The translations under genes were made by a program, and so were the position numbers. A DNA stretch of 64,000 nt, taken from NCBI RefSeq assembly GCF_020622065.1, contig NZ_JAHRYQ010000002.1:679905-743904 (forward strand). Direction: 5' to 3'. Under the pieces are notes generated by a model that did no database searches, was not told where the DNA came from, and worked only from the letters and a program-made list of their open reading frames with translations. Every line of letters begins with the position of its first letter. Within the stretch, counting starts at the first letter, position 1. This DNA is from Geothrix sp. (GTDB taxonomy: Bacteria > Acidobacteriota > Holophagae > Holophagales > Holophagaceae). Of the stretch, positions 53,504-61,612 are shown one piece after another.

Positions 53504-55729
53504 ATGAGCCAGCTCGTTTTCGACCCCAGCAAAGTGATGGACATCGACTACACCCAGCGCACGGAGTACCTCGAGGGCCTCGAAGCCATCAAGGCCGCGC
53601 ACAAGGTGCTGAAGGAGATCACCTACACGCCCAGCCTGCCGGACAAGGGCTACACCAACCGCACGCTCTATGTGAATGTGGGCACCCACGAGATCACCGA
53701 GAAGCCCGTCACCCAGCAGATGAAGGATGTCTTCATCGGCGGCCGCGGGTTCGGGCTCTACCACCTCTGGAACGCGGTCAAGCCCACCACCCGCTGGAAC
53801 GATCCCGAGAACGAGATCGTCATCAGCCCCGGCCCCGTGGCGGGCATCACCCAGTACGCGGGCACCGGCAAGTCGCTGGTGGTGAGCCTCTCGCCCCAGA
53901 CGGACATCCCCATCGATTCCAATGTGGGCGGCTTCTACGGCCCCCTGCTTAAATTCTCGGGCTTCGACGCCCTCGAGCTCCAGGGCAAGTCTGACAAGGA
54001 CATCATCCTGTTCATCGATGGCGTGAAGGGGATCATCCGCATCGAAGAGGCGCCGGCCGATCCCGTGGACAGCCATGTCCTCGCGGAAGTGCTGACGCAC
54101 ATGTATGCCGAGAACGAGAAGGACCTGCCGAACATCTCCGTGGTGTCCACGGGCGCGGCCGCCGAGCACAGCCTCATCGGGATGCTGAACTTCTCCTTCT
54201 ACGACCGCCGTCGCAAGTGCGTCCGCTTCAAGCAGGCGGGCCGCGGCGGCATCGGCACCGTGTTCCGGGACAAGCGCATCCGCGCCCTCGTGGTGCGCGG
54301 GCCCAAGGTGGCCGGCGACCTCAACCATCCGGCGGATCCCGAGACCATCGCCAAGACCGGCATCAAGTACCACAAGGAGATCCGCGAGAACGACGGCACG
54401 CAGTGCATGATGCGCCGCAACGGCACGGCCCACATCGTCGAGATCATGGATGCCTACGACCTGCTGCCCGTCCACAACTTCCAGTTCGGTTCGCATCCGG
54501 ATGTCCACAAAATCGACTCCAGTTACTGGCAGCAGCGCTGCACCCAGCACACGGTGGACGGCTGTTGGTACGGCTGCTCCATGGCCTGCGCCAAGGGTGC
54601 CGATGGCCTCGTGCTGAAGACCGGCCCCTACCAGGGCCACATGGTCACCGTGGACGGTCCTGAGTACGAGAACGCGGCGGGCCTGGGCTCCAACTGCGGC
54701 GTCTTCGACCCCGATGCTCTGCTGGAGCTGAACTTCTACTGCGACACCTACGGCATCTGCACCATCACCTACGGCACCCTCACCGCTTTTGTGATGGAGT
54801 GCTACCAGCGCGGCATCCTGAACAAGGAGCGCACCGGTGGCCTGGAGATGACCTGGGGAAACGCCGCGGCCGACCTGGAGATGATGCACCAGATGGCCCG
54901 GGGTGAAGGCTTCGGCAAGATCGCGGGTCTGGGCGTGAAGAAGATGAAGGAATACTTCATCAAGAACGGCTGGGGCGATCCGCAGCTCATCAACGACATC
55001 GGCATGGAGAACAAGGGCCTCGAATACTCCCAGTACATGTCCAAGGAGTCCCTGGCCCAGCAGGGCGGCTACGCCCTCACCAACAAGGGCCCCCAGCACG
55101 ACGAGGCCTGGCTGATCTTCATGGACATGGTGAACAAGCAGCTGCCCACCTTCGAGGACAAGGCCGAGGCGCTCTACTACTTCCCCCTGTTCCGCACCTG
55201 GTTCGGCCTCAACGGCTTCTGCAAGCTGCCCTGGAACGATGTGGTCCCCGCCGACAACGCCTCCCAGCCCGAGCCCCACAAGGTACCCGAGCACGTGCAG
55301 AACTATGTGGACCTCTTCACCGCCACCACGGGCATCAAGATCACCAAGGAAGACCTGATCCTGCAGTCCGCGAAGGTCTACAACTTCCAGCGCGTGTTCA
55401 ACATTCGCATGGGTAAGGGCCTCCGCCTGCACGACGCGGCCCCCTACCGCTCGCTGGGCCCCGTGACGAAGGAAGAATACGAGTCCCGCGCCGAGCGCTA
55501 CGACCAGCAGATCGTCACCGAAATGGGCCTCGATCCCGCCGGCAAGACCACCGAGGAGAAGATGGCCCTCCACCGCGAATGGCGCACGGGCCGTTTCTCC
55601 AAGCTCATGGACAGCGTCTACACGCGGCGCGGCTGGACCCTGGACGGCGTGCCCACCCTGGAGCGCCTGAAGGAACTGGGCCTCGATGCCTTCCCCGAAG
55701 TGGTGGAGGTCGTGAAGCAGCACCTCTGA
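53504..55729 (+). CDS. tungsten-dependent aldehyde:ferredoxin oxidoreductase, long form
   Basis: A 741-residue AOR-family enzyme that oxidises aldehydes to acids with a tungsten-bispterin and a 4Fe-4S cluster. AOR domain 1 (about 45-260) includes FIGGRGFGLYHLW and AGRGGIGTVFRDKRIRALVVRG. The cluster Cys group is CWYGCSMAC (C-x3-C-x3-C), and a fourth Cys is in GLNGFCK, where the usual DxxGLC Asp is Gly. The length exceeds the ~600-650 residues of characterised AORs. It is preceded by the ferredoxin and followed by a MoaD-like gene, with the tungstate transporter upstream. Confidence 0.93.
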   Translation: MSQLVFDPSKVMDIDYTQRTEYLEGLEAIKAAHKVLKEITYTPSLPDKGYTNRTLYVNVGTHEITEKPVTQQMKDVFIGGRGFGLYHLWNAVKPTTRWNDPENEIVISPGPVAGITQYAGTGKSLVVSLSPQTDIPIDSNVGGFYGPLLKFSGFDALELQGKSDKDIILFIDGVKGIIRIEEAPADPVDSHVLAEVLTHMYAENEKDLPNISVVSTGAAAEHSLIGMLNFSFYDRRRKCVRFKQAGRGGIGTVFRDKRIRALVVRGPKVAGDLNHPADPETIAKTGIKYHKEIRENDGTQCMMRRNGTAHIVEIMDAYDLLPVHNFQFGSHPDVHKIDSSYWQQRCTQHTVDGCWYGCSMACAKGADGLVLKTGPYQGHMVTVDGPEYENAAGLGSNCGVFDPDALLELNFYCDTYGICTITYGTLTAFVMECYQRGILNKERTGGLEMTWGNAAADLEMMHQMARGEGFGKIAGLGVKKMKEYFIKNGWGDPQLINDIGMENKGLEYSQYMSKESLAQQGGYALTNKGPQHDEAWLIFMDMVNKQLPTFEDKAEALYYFPLFRTWFGLNGFCKLPWNDVVPADNASQPEPHKVPEHVQNYVDLFTATTGIKITKEDLILQSAKVYNFQRVFNIRMGKGLRLHDAAPYRSLGPVTKEEYESRAERYDQQIVTEMGLDPAGKTTEEKMALHREWRTGRFSKLMDSVYTRRGWTLDGVPTLERLKELGLDAFPEVVEVVKQHL

Positions 55730-55760
55730 GAGAATCGGCCGCGAAAGCGGCCGATTCTCT
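55729..55760 (+). promoter_or_regulatory. 14-bp hairpin with GAAA loop between AOR and MoaD-like genes
   Basis: AGAGAATCGGCCGC (55729-55742) pairs perfectly with GCGGCCGATTCTCT (55747-55760) around a GAAA tetraloop. It starts at the last base of the AOR stop codon. There is no T-run after it, so it may protect the AOR mRNA 3' end or partly terminate, lowering expression of the next gene. Confidence 0.7.
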
Positions 55761-55788
55761 TGATGAAATGCAAAGGCGGAATGCGCGC

Positions 55789-55986
55789 ATGATCCTGGTC
55801 AATGAAGAACCGCTGGGCTGGCACGAGGGCATGACGGTCCGGGACATCCTCCGGGCCCGGAACTACCGCTTCCCCATGCTCGTCATCCATGTGAACGAGG
55901 CCCTGGTGCCGAAGAAGGATTACGACACCACCCTCGTCCCCGACGGCGCCGTGGTGAAGGTCATCCACCTCATCAGCGGAGGCTGA
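55789..55986 (+). CDS. MoaD/ThiS-family sulfur carrier protein
   Basis: A 65-residue ubiquitin-like protein beginning MILVNEEPLGWHEGMTV and ending IHLISGG. The C-terminal Gly-Gly is the site that is adenylated and thiocarboxylated. MoaD donates sulfur to the pterin dithiolene, which fits a gene beside a tungsten-pterin enzyme; ThiS is the other option. I chose ATG 55789 because the family begins there; an in-frame ATG at 55768 would add seven basic residues. It follows AOR by 59 nt and a hairpin. Confidence 0.85.
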   Translation: MILVNEEPLGWHEGMTVRDILRARNYRFPMLVIHVNEALVPKKDYDTTLVPDGAVVKVIHLISGG

Positions 55987-55990
55987 ACGC

Positions 55991-56020
55991 GAAGAAGGCC
56001 GCCCGCAGGCGGCCTTCTTC
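55991..56020. terminator. bidirectional hairpin terminator
   Basis: GAAGAAGGCCGCC (55991-56003) pairs with GGCGGCCTTCTTC (56008-56020) around a 4-nt loop. It lies between the MoaD-like gene and the convergent aldehyde dehydrogenase gene (stop at 56038). Confidence 0.8.
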
Positions 56021-56037
56021 CTGACGCCCGGACGCGA

Positions 56038-57552
56038 TCAAAGCTCCAGCGTGATGCCCTGGGCCAGTTCCACGCGGCCACTGAAGTTGATGGCGCTGGT
56101 CTGGCGGCGCATGTAGGTCTTCCAGGCGTCGGACCCGCTCTCGCGGCCGCCGCCGGTCTCCTTCTCGCCGCCGAAGGCCCCGCCGATCTCCGCGCCGCTG
56201 GTGCCCGTGTTCACATTGGCCAGACCGCAGTCGCTGCCGGCCACCGAGAGGAAGAGCTCACTCTCGCGCTGATCGTTGGTGATGATGGCGCTGGAGAGGC
56301 CCTGGGGCACGCCGTTCTGGAGGGCGATGGCCTCCTCGATGGTCCGGTAGGGCATGAGGTAGAGCACCGGCGCGAAGGTCTCTTCCTGCACGATGGGCAG
56401 GTTGCCGGGGACTTCGGCGATGCAGGGGGTGATGTAGCACCCACCGGGGTTGGGGAGCTTCTCCCCGCCGGTGAGGATCTTCCCGCCCTGGGCCTTCACC
56501 GTCTCGATGGCGGTCCGCATGGTGTCCACGGCCGCGGCATCGACCAGGGGGCCCATGAGGATCTCATCCTTCCTCGGGTCGCCGATGGGGGTCTTGCGGT
56601 AGAGCTCCAGCAGGCGGTCCCGGAAGGTTCCGTAGATGGACTCGTGGACGATGACCCGGCGGGTGGAGGTGCAACGCTGGCCGGAGGTGCCGATGGCGCC
56701 GAAGTAGATGGAGCTCAGCGCCACCCCCAGGTCGCCCTTTTCGCTCACGATGACCGCGCCATTGCCGCCCAGCTCGAGGATGTGCTTGCCGAAGCGCTCC
56801 TGTACCAGCTTTCCGACATGGCGGCCGCCGGGCACCGAGCCGGTGTAGGACACCAGCGCCACGCGCGGATCAGTGTTGATGAGATCGCCGATCTCGCTGC
56901 CCTTGCCGATGGCCAGGCTGCAGATGGCCGGGTCGTAGCCGAAGTCGCGAAGGACCTTCTCGGCGATCTTCGTGCAGGCGATGGCCGTCAGCGGCGTCTT
57001 GGAGGAGGGCTTCCAGAGCACCGTGTCGCCGCAGACCAGGGCCAGGGCCGTATTCCAGCTCCACACCGCCACAGGGAAGTTGAAGGCCGTGATGACACCC
57101 ACCACGCCCAGGGGATGCCACTGTTCCTGGAGCCGGTGCTGCTTCCGTTCGCTCGGCATGGTGAGCCCGTAGAGCTGACGGGAGAGGCCCACGGCGAAGT
57201 CGCAGATGTCGATCATCTCCTGCACTTCGCCCAGGCCCTCGCGCAGGGTCTTGCCCATCTCCAGGGTGACCAGCTCGGCCAGGGCCGCCTTGTTCCGGCG
57301 CAGCTCGTCCCCGAGGGCCTTCACCACCTCGCCCCGCTTGGGGGCGGGCACCAGCTTCCAGCTGGCGAAGGCAGCGTGGCACCGGGCCAGGGTGTCTTCG
57401 AACTCCTGGGGGGTCACATTCGCGACCGTGGCCAGCAACTGGCCGTCGATGGGCGAATGGACCGACTGGGCCTTGCCGCTGCCCACCCAGGCGCCCGAGA
57501 ACCCACCCAGGTTCGACTCCGACATGCCCAATGATTTGAGGGTTTCTTGCAT
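56038..57552 (-). CDS. ALDH7-type aldehyde dehydrogenase (aminoadipate-semialdehyde dehydrogenase-like)
   Basis: A 504-residue NAD-dependent aldehyde dehydrogenase. FNFPVAVWSWN and LELGGNGAVIVSE with the catalytic Glu, GAIGTSGQRCTSTRR with the catalytic Cys, and SGAEIGGAFGGEKETGGGRE are diagnostic of the ALDH7/antiquitin group, which oxidises aminoadipate semialdehyde in lysine catabolism. Start ATG 57552 has GGAGG 6 nt upstream. It is divergent from a LysR regulator, with an 87-nt shared region containing a strong palindrome, so LysR control is likely. Confidence 0.92.
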   Translation of the reverse strand: MQETLKSLGMSESNLGGFSGAWVGSGKAQSVHSPIDGQLLATVANVTPQEFEDTLARCHAAFASWKLVPAPKRGEVVKALGDELRRNKAALAELVTLEMGKTLREGLGEVQEMIDICDFAVGLSRQLYGLTMPSERKQHRLQEQWHPLGVVGVITAFNFPVAVWSWNTALALVCGDTVLWKPSSKTPLTAIACTKIAEKVLRDFGYDPAICSLAIGKGSEIGDLINTDPRVALVSYTGSVPGGRHVGKLVQERFGKHILELGGNGAVIVSEKGDLGVALSSIYFGAIGTSGQRCTSTRRVIVHESIYGTFRDRLLELYRKTPIGDPRKDEILMGPLVDAAAVDTMRTAIETVKAQGGKILTGGEKLPNPGGCYITPCIAEVPGNLPIVQEETFAPVLYLMPYRTIEEAIALQNGVPQGLSSAIITNDQRESELFLSVAGSDCGLANVNTGTSGAEIGGAFGGEKETGGGRESGSDAWKTYMRRQTSAINFSGRVELAQGITLEL

Positions 57553-57643
57553 GACCCACCTCCCTGTTCCATTTGTATCGTTTTTTGTATCAATTATGAA
57601 ATTCATTCGATTCACACCATGCATGAATATCATTCATGCATGG
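57553..57643. promoter_or_regulatory. divergent operator region with 12-bp arms overlapping the LysR start
   Basis: CCATGCATGAAT (57617-57628) and ATTCATGCATGG (57632-57643) form a perfect 27-bp palindrome with a 3-nt centre. Inside it is TGAATATCATTCA, a T-N11-A LysR box. It overlaps the regulator's ATG at 57640. A second, shorter palindrome ATGAAATTCAT lies just to the left, and TTGTATC repeats occur nearby. The interval is much more AT-rich than the genes. Confidence 0.75.
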
Positions 57644-58545
57644 ACGCCCTGCTCGATCTTCCCCAGCTCCGCACCTTCTACACCCTCGCCCAGGCGGGCA
57701 GCTTCACCGCCTGCGCCTCGCGCCTGGGGCGGACGCCGTCCGCCGTCAGCCATGCCATGGCCAAGCTGGAGGATCTCACCGGCGTCACCCTGTTGGACCG
57801 CCGGGGTCGCAGCATGGGCCTCACGGAGGAGGGTCGGCGCCTCTACCAGGCCTGCGAGCGGGCCTTTGCCACCCTGGATGCCGCCGCCGAGGACCTGAAG
57901 CGCCACCAGACCCAGGCCAAGGGCCGGCTGCGCCTGGGGGCCACCGTCGAATTCGGAAGCAGCATCCTCATGAAGCACATGCAGCCCTTCCTGGCGGCCA
58001 ACCCGGATCTGGAGATCGACTTCACATTGAGCCAGGATCTGCTCTCGCCCCTGCTGCGGGACGACCTCGACCTCGTCATCGACTGCCAGGAGCATCCCTT
58101 CCCTACCCTGAAGAAGGTGCCGCTCTTCCGCGAGACCTATGTGGTGGCTTGTGCGCCGGCCTTCCGGAGGGCCCATCGCCTGCGCGTCCCGGCGGATCTC
58201 TCCCGCAGCCCGGTCCTGTCCCTGGACAAGGCCGGCGCCTGGTGGAACCGGTTCCTCATGGCCATGCCCGACCGGGACCAGCCGCAGCTGGATCGCTTCA
58301 TCGCCGTGAACCACATCCGGGCCATGATCCACGCCGCCGTGGAGGGCATGGGCGCCCTGCTGGTGCCCCGCTACAGCGTCCTGGAGGAACTGGAACGGGG
58401 CGACCTGGTGGCCCTCTTCCCCGGCATCCGCCCCACCGAGGACCGCTTCTCCATCTATCAGAAGAAGGTGCGGGCCAACCATGAGAAGCAGAAACTCCTC
58501 ACGCGCTACCTTCAGTCCTTGAGTCCGGCGGAGTTCGGCTCCTAG
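57640..58545 (+). CDS. LysR-family transcriptional regulator
   Basis: A 301-residue regulator with an N-terminal winged helix-turn-helix (about 1-60; LPQLRTFYTLAQAGSFTACASRLGRTPSAVSHAM) and a periplasmic-binding-like effector domain (about 90-295). It probably controls the divergent ALDH7 gene. No Shine-Dalgarno sequence precedes ATG 57640 or the in-frame ATG 57619; translation may be weak or leaderless. The start codon lies inside the palindromic operator, which suggests tight autoregulation. Confidence 0.92.
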   Translation: MDALLDLPQLRTFYTLAQAGSFTACASRLGRTPSAVSHAMAKLEDLTGVTLLDRRGRSMGLTEEGRRLYQACERAFATLDAAAEDLKRHQTQAKGRLRLGATVEFGSSILMKHMQPFLAANPDLEIDFTLSQDLLSPLLRDDLDLVIDCQEHPFPTLKKVPLFRETYVVACAPAFRRAHRLRVPADLSRSPVLSLDKAGAWWNRFLMAMPDRDQPQLDRFIAVNHIRAMIHAAVEGMGALLVPRYSVLEELERGDLVALFPGIRPTEDRFSIYQKKVRANHEKQKLLTRYLQSLSPAEFGS

Positions 58546-58580
58546 GTCGGTGGCGCATAAAAAGGGTTGTTCCCAAAAGC

Positions 58581-58606
58581 AGAAGGCCGCCATTCGGCGG
58601 CCTTCT
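58581..58606. terminator. hairpin terminator downstream of lysR, first duplicated copy
   Basis: AGAAGGCCGCC (58581-58591) pairs with GGCGGCCTTCT (58596-58606) around ATTC. Nearly the same hairpin occurs at 58796-58819 beyond the HU gene, as part of a duplicated segment. Confidence 0.8.
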
Positions 58607-58625
58607 CAGTCGTTGTCTGACTTGA

Positions 58626-58765
58626 ATTACATCTGGTCCTTGAGGCCCTTGGCCGTCCGGACTCGGCGCTCCGCGCCTCGCCCTCCGGGCGGCAATCGGC
58701 TGCGCCGATTCCGTCCCACCCTCCCTTCGCCTCCGGCTTCGGTCGGATGGTGAAGACGACTTTGC
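58626..58765 (-). pseudogene. duplicated 3' fragment of the HU gene split by a ~93-bp insert
   Basis: 58626-58657 matches the 3' end of the HU gene (58840-58871) at 31 of 32 bases, including codons for the terminal TAKGLKDQM. After the shared GCCGTC, 93 extra bases (58658-58750) interrupt it, and then TGAAGACGACTTTGC (58751-58765) resumes the HU sequence at 58873. The insert has AATCGGC/GCCGATT arms and is otherwise GC-rich, like a small miniature repeat. A matching terminator flanks each copy. No functional protein is expected. Confidence 0.8.
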
Positions 58766-58795
58766 ACGGCCGCAAAGCCGTCGCTCCTATACGAC

Positions 58796-58819
58796 GAAGG
58801 CCGCCTTGCGGCGGCCTTC
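58796..58819. terminator. hairpin terminator of the HU gene, second duplicated copy
   Basis: GAAGGCCGCC (58796-58805) pairs with GGCGGCCTTC (58810-58819) around TTGC, 21 nt past the HU stop on the leftward strand. Its twin is at 58581-58606. Confidence 0.8.
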
Positions 58820-58840
58820 TGCACCGTTCTCTTCCGGTGA

Positions 58841-59140
58841 TTACATCTGATCCTTGAGGCCCTTGGCCGTCTTGAAGACGACTTTGCGGCCGGCGGGGAT
58901 CTGAATGCTTTCGCCGGTCTTGGGGTTGCGGCCCATCTTCTCCTTGGTCGCGCGCACTTCGAAGGTGCCGAGGCCGAAGAGGTTGACGCGGTTGCCGGTC
59001 AGGAGGGTCTCGACGATGTGATCGCGAACGCCATCCAGGATGGACTTGGCGCGGGCCTTGGACAGGTCCTGGGCCTCGGCGAGGGTGGCGGCGAGCTCGG
59101 CGATGCCGAGGGTGTCGGGCTTGGCGGTGGACTTCGCCAT
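58841..59140 (-). CDS. HU-family DNA-binding protein
   Basis: A 99-residue histone-like protein. LSKARAKSILDGVRDHIVETLLTGNRVNLFGLGTFEV and the arm GRNPKTGESIQIPAGRKVVF are the HU/IHF signature. It bends and compacts DNA as a dimer. ATG 59140 has AAGGAG 7 nt upstream. rplI lies 107 nt upstream on the same strand. A broken copy of its 3' end is present just downstream. Confidence 0.94.
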   Translation of the reverse strand: MAKSTAKPDTLGIAELAATLAEAQDLSKARAKSILDGVRDHIVETLLTGNRVNLFGLGTFEVRATKEKMGRNPKTGESIQIPAGRKVVFKTAKGLKDQM

Positions 59141-59247
59141 GGATGGACTCCTTGGGATGGGGTGGAGGGGGTCACCGGCCATGCGGAACCCCGGCAGGAC
59201 CGGCACCCGCGGCGGGGCCGGCCTTGAGGTGAAGACTTGGAAGGCAG

Positions 59248-59697
59248 TTACTCCGCGGCGGCCGCGGAGACTTCGAGGGTGACCTTGGCGTGGACGCCGC
59301 TGTAGAGGCGGACTTCCACGGTGTAGCTGCCGGCATCCTTGATGTGGGGCACGGTGATGTCGCGGCGATCCAGCGTGAAGCCCTTGCCCTTGAAGAGCTC
59401 GGCCACATCGGCGTTGGTGACGGAACCGAAGAGGTGACCGTTCTCGCCGGCCTTCTTGGTCACGGCCAGGCTCACGGCCTCGATCTTCTCGGCCAGGCTC
59501 TTGGCGTCGGCCAGTTCCTTGGCGCGCAGCTTCTCGGCGCGGACCTTCTCCAGCTCGATCTGGCGCTTGTTGCCCGCGGTGACGGGGAGGGCCATCTTGC
59601 GGGGCAGGAGGAAGTTGCGGGCGTAGCCGTCCTTCACATTGACGACATCGCCGCGGACACCGAGGTGGGTCACATTCTCGATGAGGAGGATTTCCAT
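59248..59697 (-). CDS. rplI: 50S ribosomal protein L9
   Basis: A 149-residue L9. The N-terminal domain begins MEILLIENVTHLGVRGDVVNVKDGYARNFLLPRKMA with the signature, the long connecting helix (about 42-75) is charged, and the C-terminal domain carries GENGHLFGSVTNADV. It binds 23S rRNA and limits frameshifting. It is monocistronic here or shared with HU; the usual rpsF/rpsR neighbours are not in the window. Confidence 0.95.
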   Translation of the reverse strand: MEILLIENVTHLGVRGDVVNVKDGYARNFLLPRKMALPVTAGNKRQIELEKVRAEKLRAKELADAKSLAEKIEAVSLAVTKKAGENGHLFGSVTNADVAELFKGKGFTLDRRDITVPHIKDAGSYTVEVRLYSGVHAKVTLEVSAAAAE

Positions 59698-59905
59698 GGG
59701 AACTCCAGAGGTAGGTAGGTTTGAGTGCGGCCAGCGCCCAGTGCTCGCGTTGTCCCCTCGTGGGTGAGACGGCGTCCTGCGCCGTCAGGGCCGGATCCTC
59801 AGGAATCCGCCCTGTCCCCCGGTGGGTTCAGGCCAAACAGAAAATCCAGTCTATCCTGGGAGCAACCGATACCCAAGCAGGGATTTCCGATCCCACGGAG
59901 GCCGG
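59698..59905. other. divergent intergenic region between rplI and PilZ gene
   Basis: 208 bases without a convincing gene. It holds a 7-bp hairpin GACGGCG/CGCCGTC at 59768-59786 and presumably the promoters of both divergent genes. No clear -35/-10 pair or riboswitch was seen. Confidence 0.4.
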
Positions 59906-60286
59906 ATGAGCAGCCAGGCCGATCGCCGCGATACCCGACGCATCATCATCGGGCCGGAATTTGGCATCTCGTTCGCCCTGAAGGGCCACGCCTACCACGA
60001 TGTGCGCATCACCAACCTGAGCACCGGCGGCTGCTTCGCCCTGGTGGGGGCGCGGGATGCCCGCCTGTTCGACCGCGGGGCCGTGCTGGAGGGCCTGACG
60101 CTCCTCCACCCCGAACTGCCCAAGGCCCCCATCCTGGCCACCGTATCCTATGTGCTGGGGGGCCGGCCGGGCGCCGATCCCCTGGAGATGGTGGGCATCG
60201 GCATTCAGTTCCTGGGGATGGACGAGGCCGCTCAGGAGGCCCTGTGCGCCTGGGTGGACGCGGCCGAGGCCTCCCAGCAGGTCTAA
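59906..60286 (+). CDS. PilZ-domain protein
   Basis: A 126-residue soluble protein with an N-terminal RRDTRR (RxxxR element) and NLSTGG (D/NxSxxG), the cyclic-di-GMP-binding motifs of PilZ, followed by a six-stranded barrel to about residue 115. It is therefore a likely c-di-GMP receptor. GGAGG is 4 nt before ATG 59906. It is convergent with a DegT aminotransferase. Confidence 0.88.
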   Translation: MSSQADRRDTRRIIIGPEFGISFALKGHAYHDVRITNLSTGGCFALVGARDARLFDRGAVLEGLTLLHPELPKAPILATVSYVLGGRPGADPLEMVGIGIQFLGMDEAAQEALCAWVDAAEASQQV

Positions 60287-60329
60287 GCCGGGGAGGGGAG
60301 CCGGGCGGAGCGACCTGGGCGGACCGGGC

Positions 60330-61457
60330 CTACTTCTTCCCGAAGAAGCCGAGGATGGCCGTGGCGACCTCCTCGCGCATGGCCCCGGTCATCTCGGGAT
60401 AGACGGGCAGGCTCAGCACTTCCTTGGCGGCCCGCTCGGATTCCGGCAGCTGGCCGGCCTTGTAGCCGAGGGACTGGAAGCAGGGCTGCTCGTGGAGGCA
60501 GATGGGGTAGTAGATGGCGCTGCCGATGCCCCGTTCCTTCAGGTGGGCCTGCAGGGCATCGCGCTTGCCGCCCTTCACCCGGATGGTGAACTGGTTGTAG
60601 ATGTGGCGGCCGTCCGGGACCACCTCGAGGGGCAGCACCGCCTCATCGGCGGTCAGCGCCTTCATGCGCTCCAGATACCAGGCGGCGTGCTTCCGGCGGC
60701 CCTCGTGCCAGCCGTCGAGCATGGGCAGCTTGGCCCGCAGCACCAGGGCCTGGAACTCGTCCATGCGCCCGTTCATGCCCACCTCATGGTGCATGTAGAC
60801 GGGCTCCATGCCATGCACGCGGATGCGGCGGACGCGCGCAGCGAGAGCTGCATCGTCGCGAATGGCGGTCATGCCAGCATCGCCGAAGGCTCCGAGGTTC
60901 TTGGTGGGGTAGAAGCTGTAGGCGGTCATGTCGCCGAACTCGCCCGCGGACTTGCCCCAACCCTTCGCGCCGAGGCTCTGGCAGGCATCCTCGATGACGG
61001 GGATGCCGTGCTTCTTCGCCACGGCCATGATGCCGGGCATGTCCGCCAGCTGGCCGAAGAGGTGCACGGGGATGATGGCCTTCGTGCGGGGCGTGAGGGC
61101 TGCCTCCACGAGGGCACCCGTGGCGTTGAAGGTGGCGGGTTCGAGGTCGATGAAGACGGGCTTCGCCCCCAGGCGCGAGACCACGCCGGCCGTGGCGAAG
61201 AAGGTGAAGCTGGGGACGATCACCTCGTCGCCGTGCCCGATGCCGAGGCCCATGAGGGCCGCCAGCAGGGCGTCCGTGCCACTGGACATGGCCACGGCGT
61301 GGGCCGCACCGGCGTAGGCGGAGATCTCGGCCTCAAGGCCCTTCACATTCTCGCCGAGGATGAACGACGAGCGATCGATGAGGCCCGACAGCCCTTCCAG
61401 CACCTTGGTCTTCACGGCGGCATTCTGCGGCGCGAGCTCGAGCATCGGGACGGGCAT
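60330..61457 (-). CDS. DegT/DnrJ/EryC1/StrS-family sugar aminotransferase
   Basis: A 375-residue PLP aminotransferase that adds amino groups to nucleotide-activated keto-sugars. Motifs: AVAMSSGTDALLAALMGLGIG, DEVIVPSFTFFATAG, VIEDACQSLGAKG, and the PLP Lys region FYPTKNLGAFGDAGM, then GMNGRMDEFQA. It would make amino-sugars for LPS, capsule or flagellin. ATG 61457 has GGAGG 5 nt upstream, favouring it over an in-frame start further upstream. No other sugar genes are adjacent. Confidence 0.93.
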   Translation of the reverse strand: MPVPMLELAPQNAAVKTKVLEGLSGLIDRSSFILGENVKGLEAEISAYAGAAHAVAMSSGTDALLAALMGLGIGHGDEVIVPSFTFFATAGVVSRLGAKPVFIDLEPATFNATGALVEAALTPRTKAIIPVHLFGQLADMPGIMAVAKKHGIPVIEDACQSLGAKGWGKSAGEFGDMTAYSFYPTKNLGAFGDAGMTAIRDDAALAARVRRIRVHGMEPVYMHHEVGMNGRMDEFQALVLRAKLPMLDGWHEGRRKHAAWYLERMKALTADEAVLPLEVVPDGRHIYNQFTIRVKGGKRDALQAHLKERGIGSAIYYPICLHEQPCFQSLGYKAGQLPESERAAKEVLSLPVYPEMTGAMREEVATAILGFFGKK

Positions 61458-61560
61458 GGGGGCCTCCATTTGCGAATGGCAAGTATGGCAGCGCGTCAAG
61501 CCAGATTCAGTCACATCAGACTTATCAAGAGGCTGATCGCGGAAGGCTGAGAATTCACGC

Positions 61561-61603
61561 AAAAGGCGCAGAAGCAGGATCTTCTTCCCTTTTTCGCGCC
61601 TTC
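61561..61603 (-). terminator. possible terminator of lysS
   Basis: AAGGCGC (61563-61569) can pair with GCGCCTT (61596-61602), with an inner AGAAG/CTTCT helix, and a T-run follows on the leftward strand. The helix is interrupted by an asymmetric loop, so the call is tentative. Confidence 0.35.
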
Positions 61604-61612
61604 CGCGGCCAG

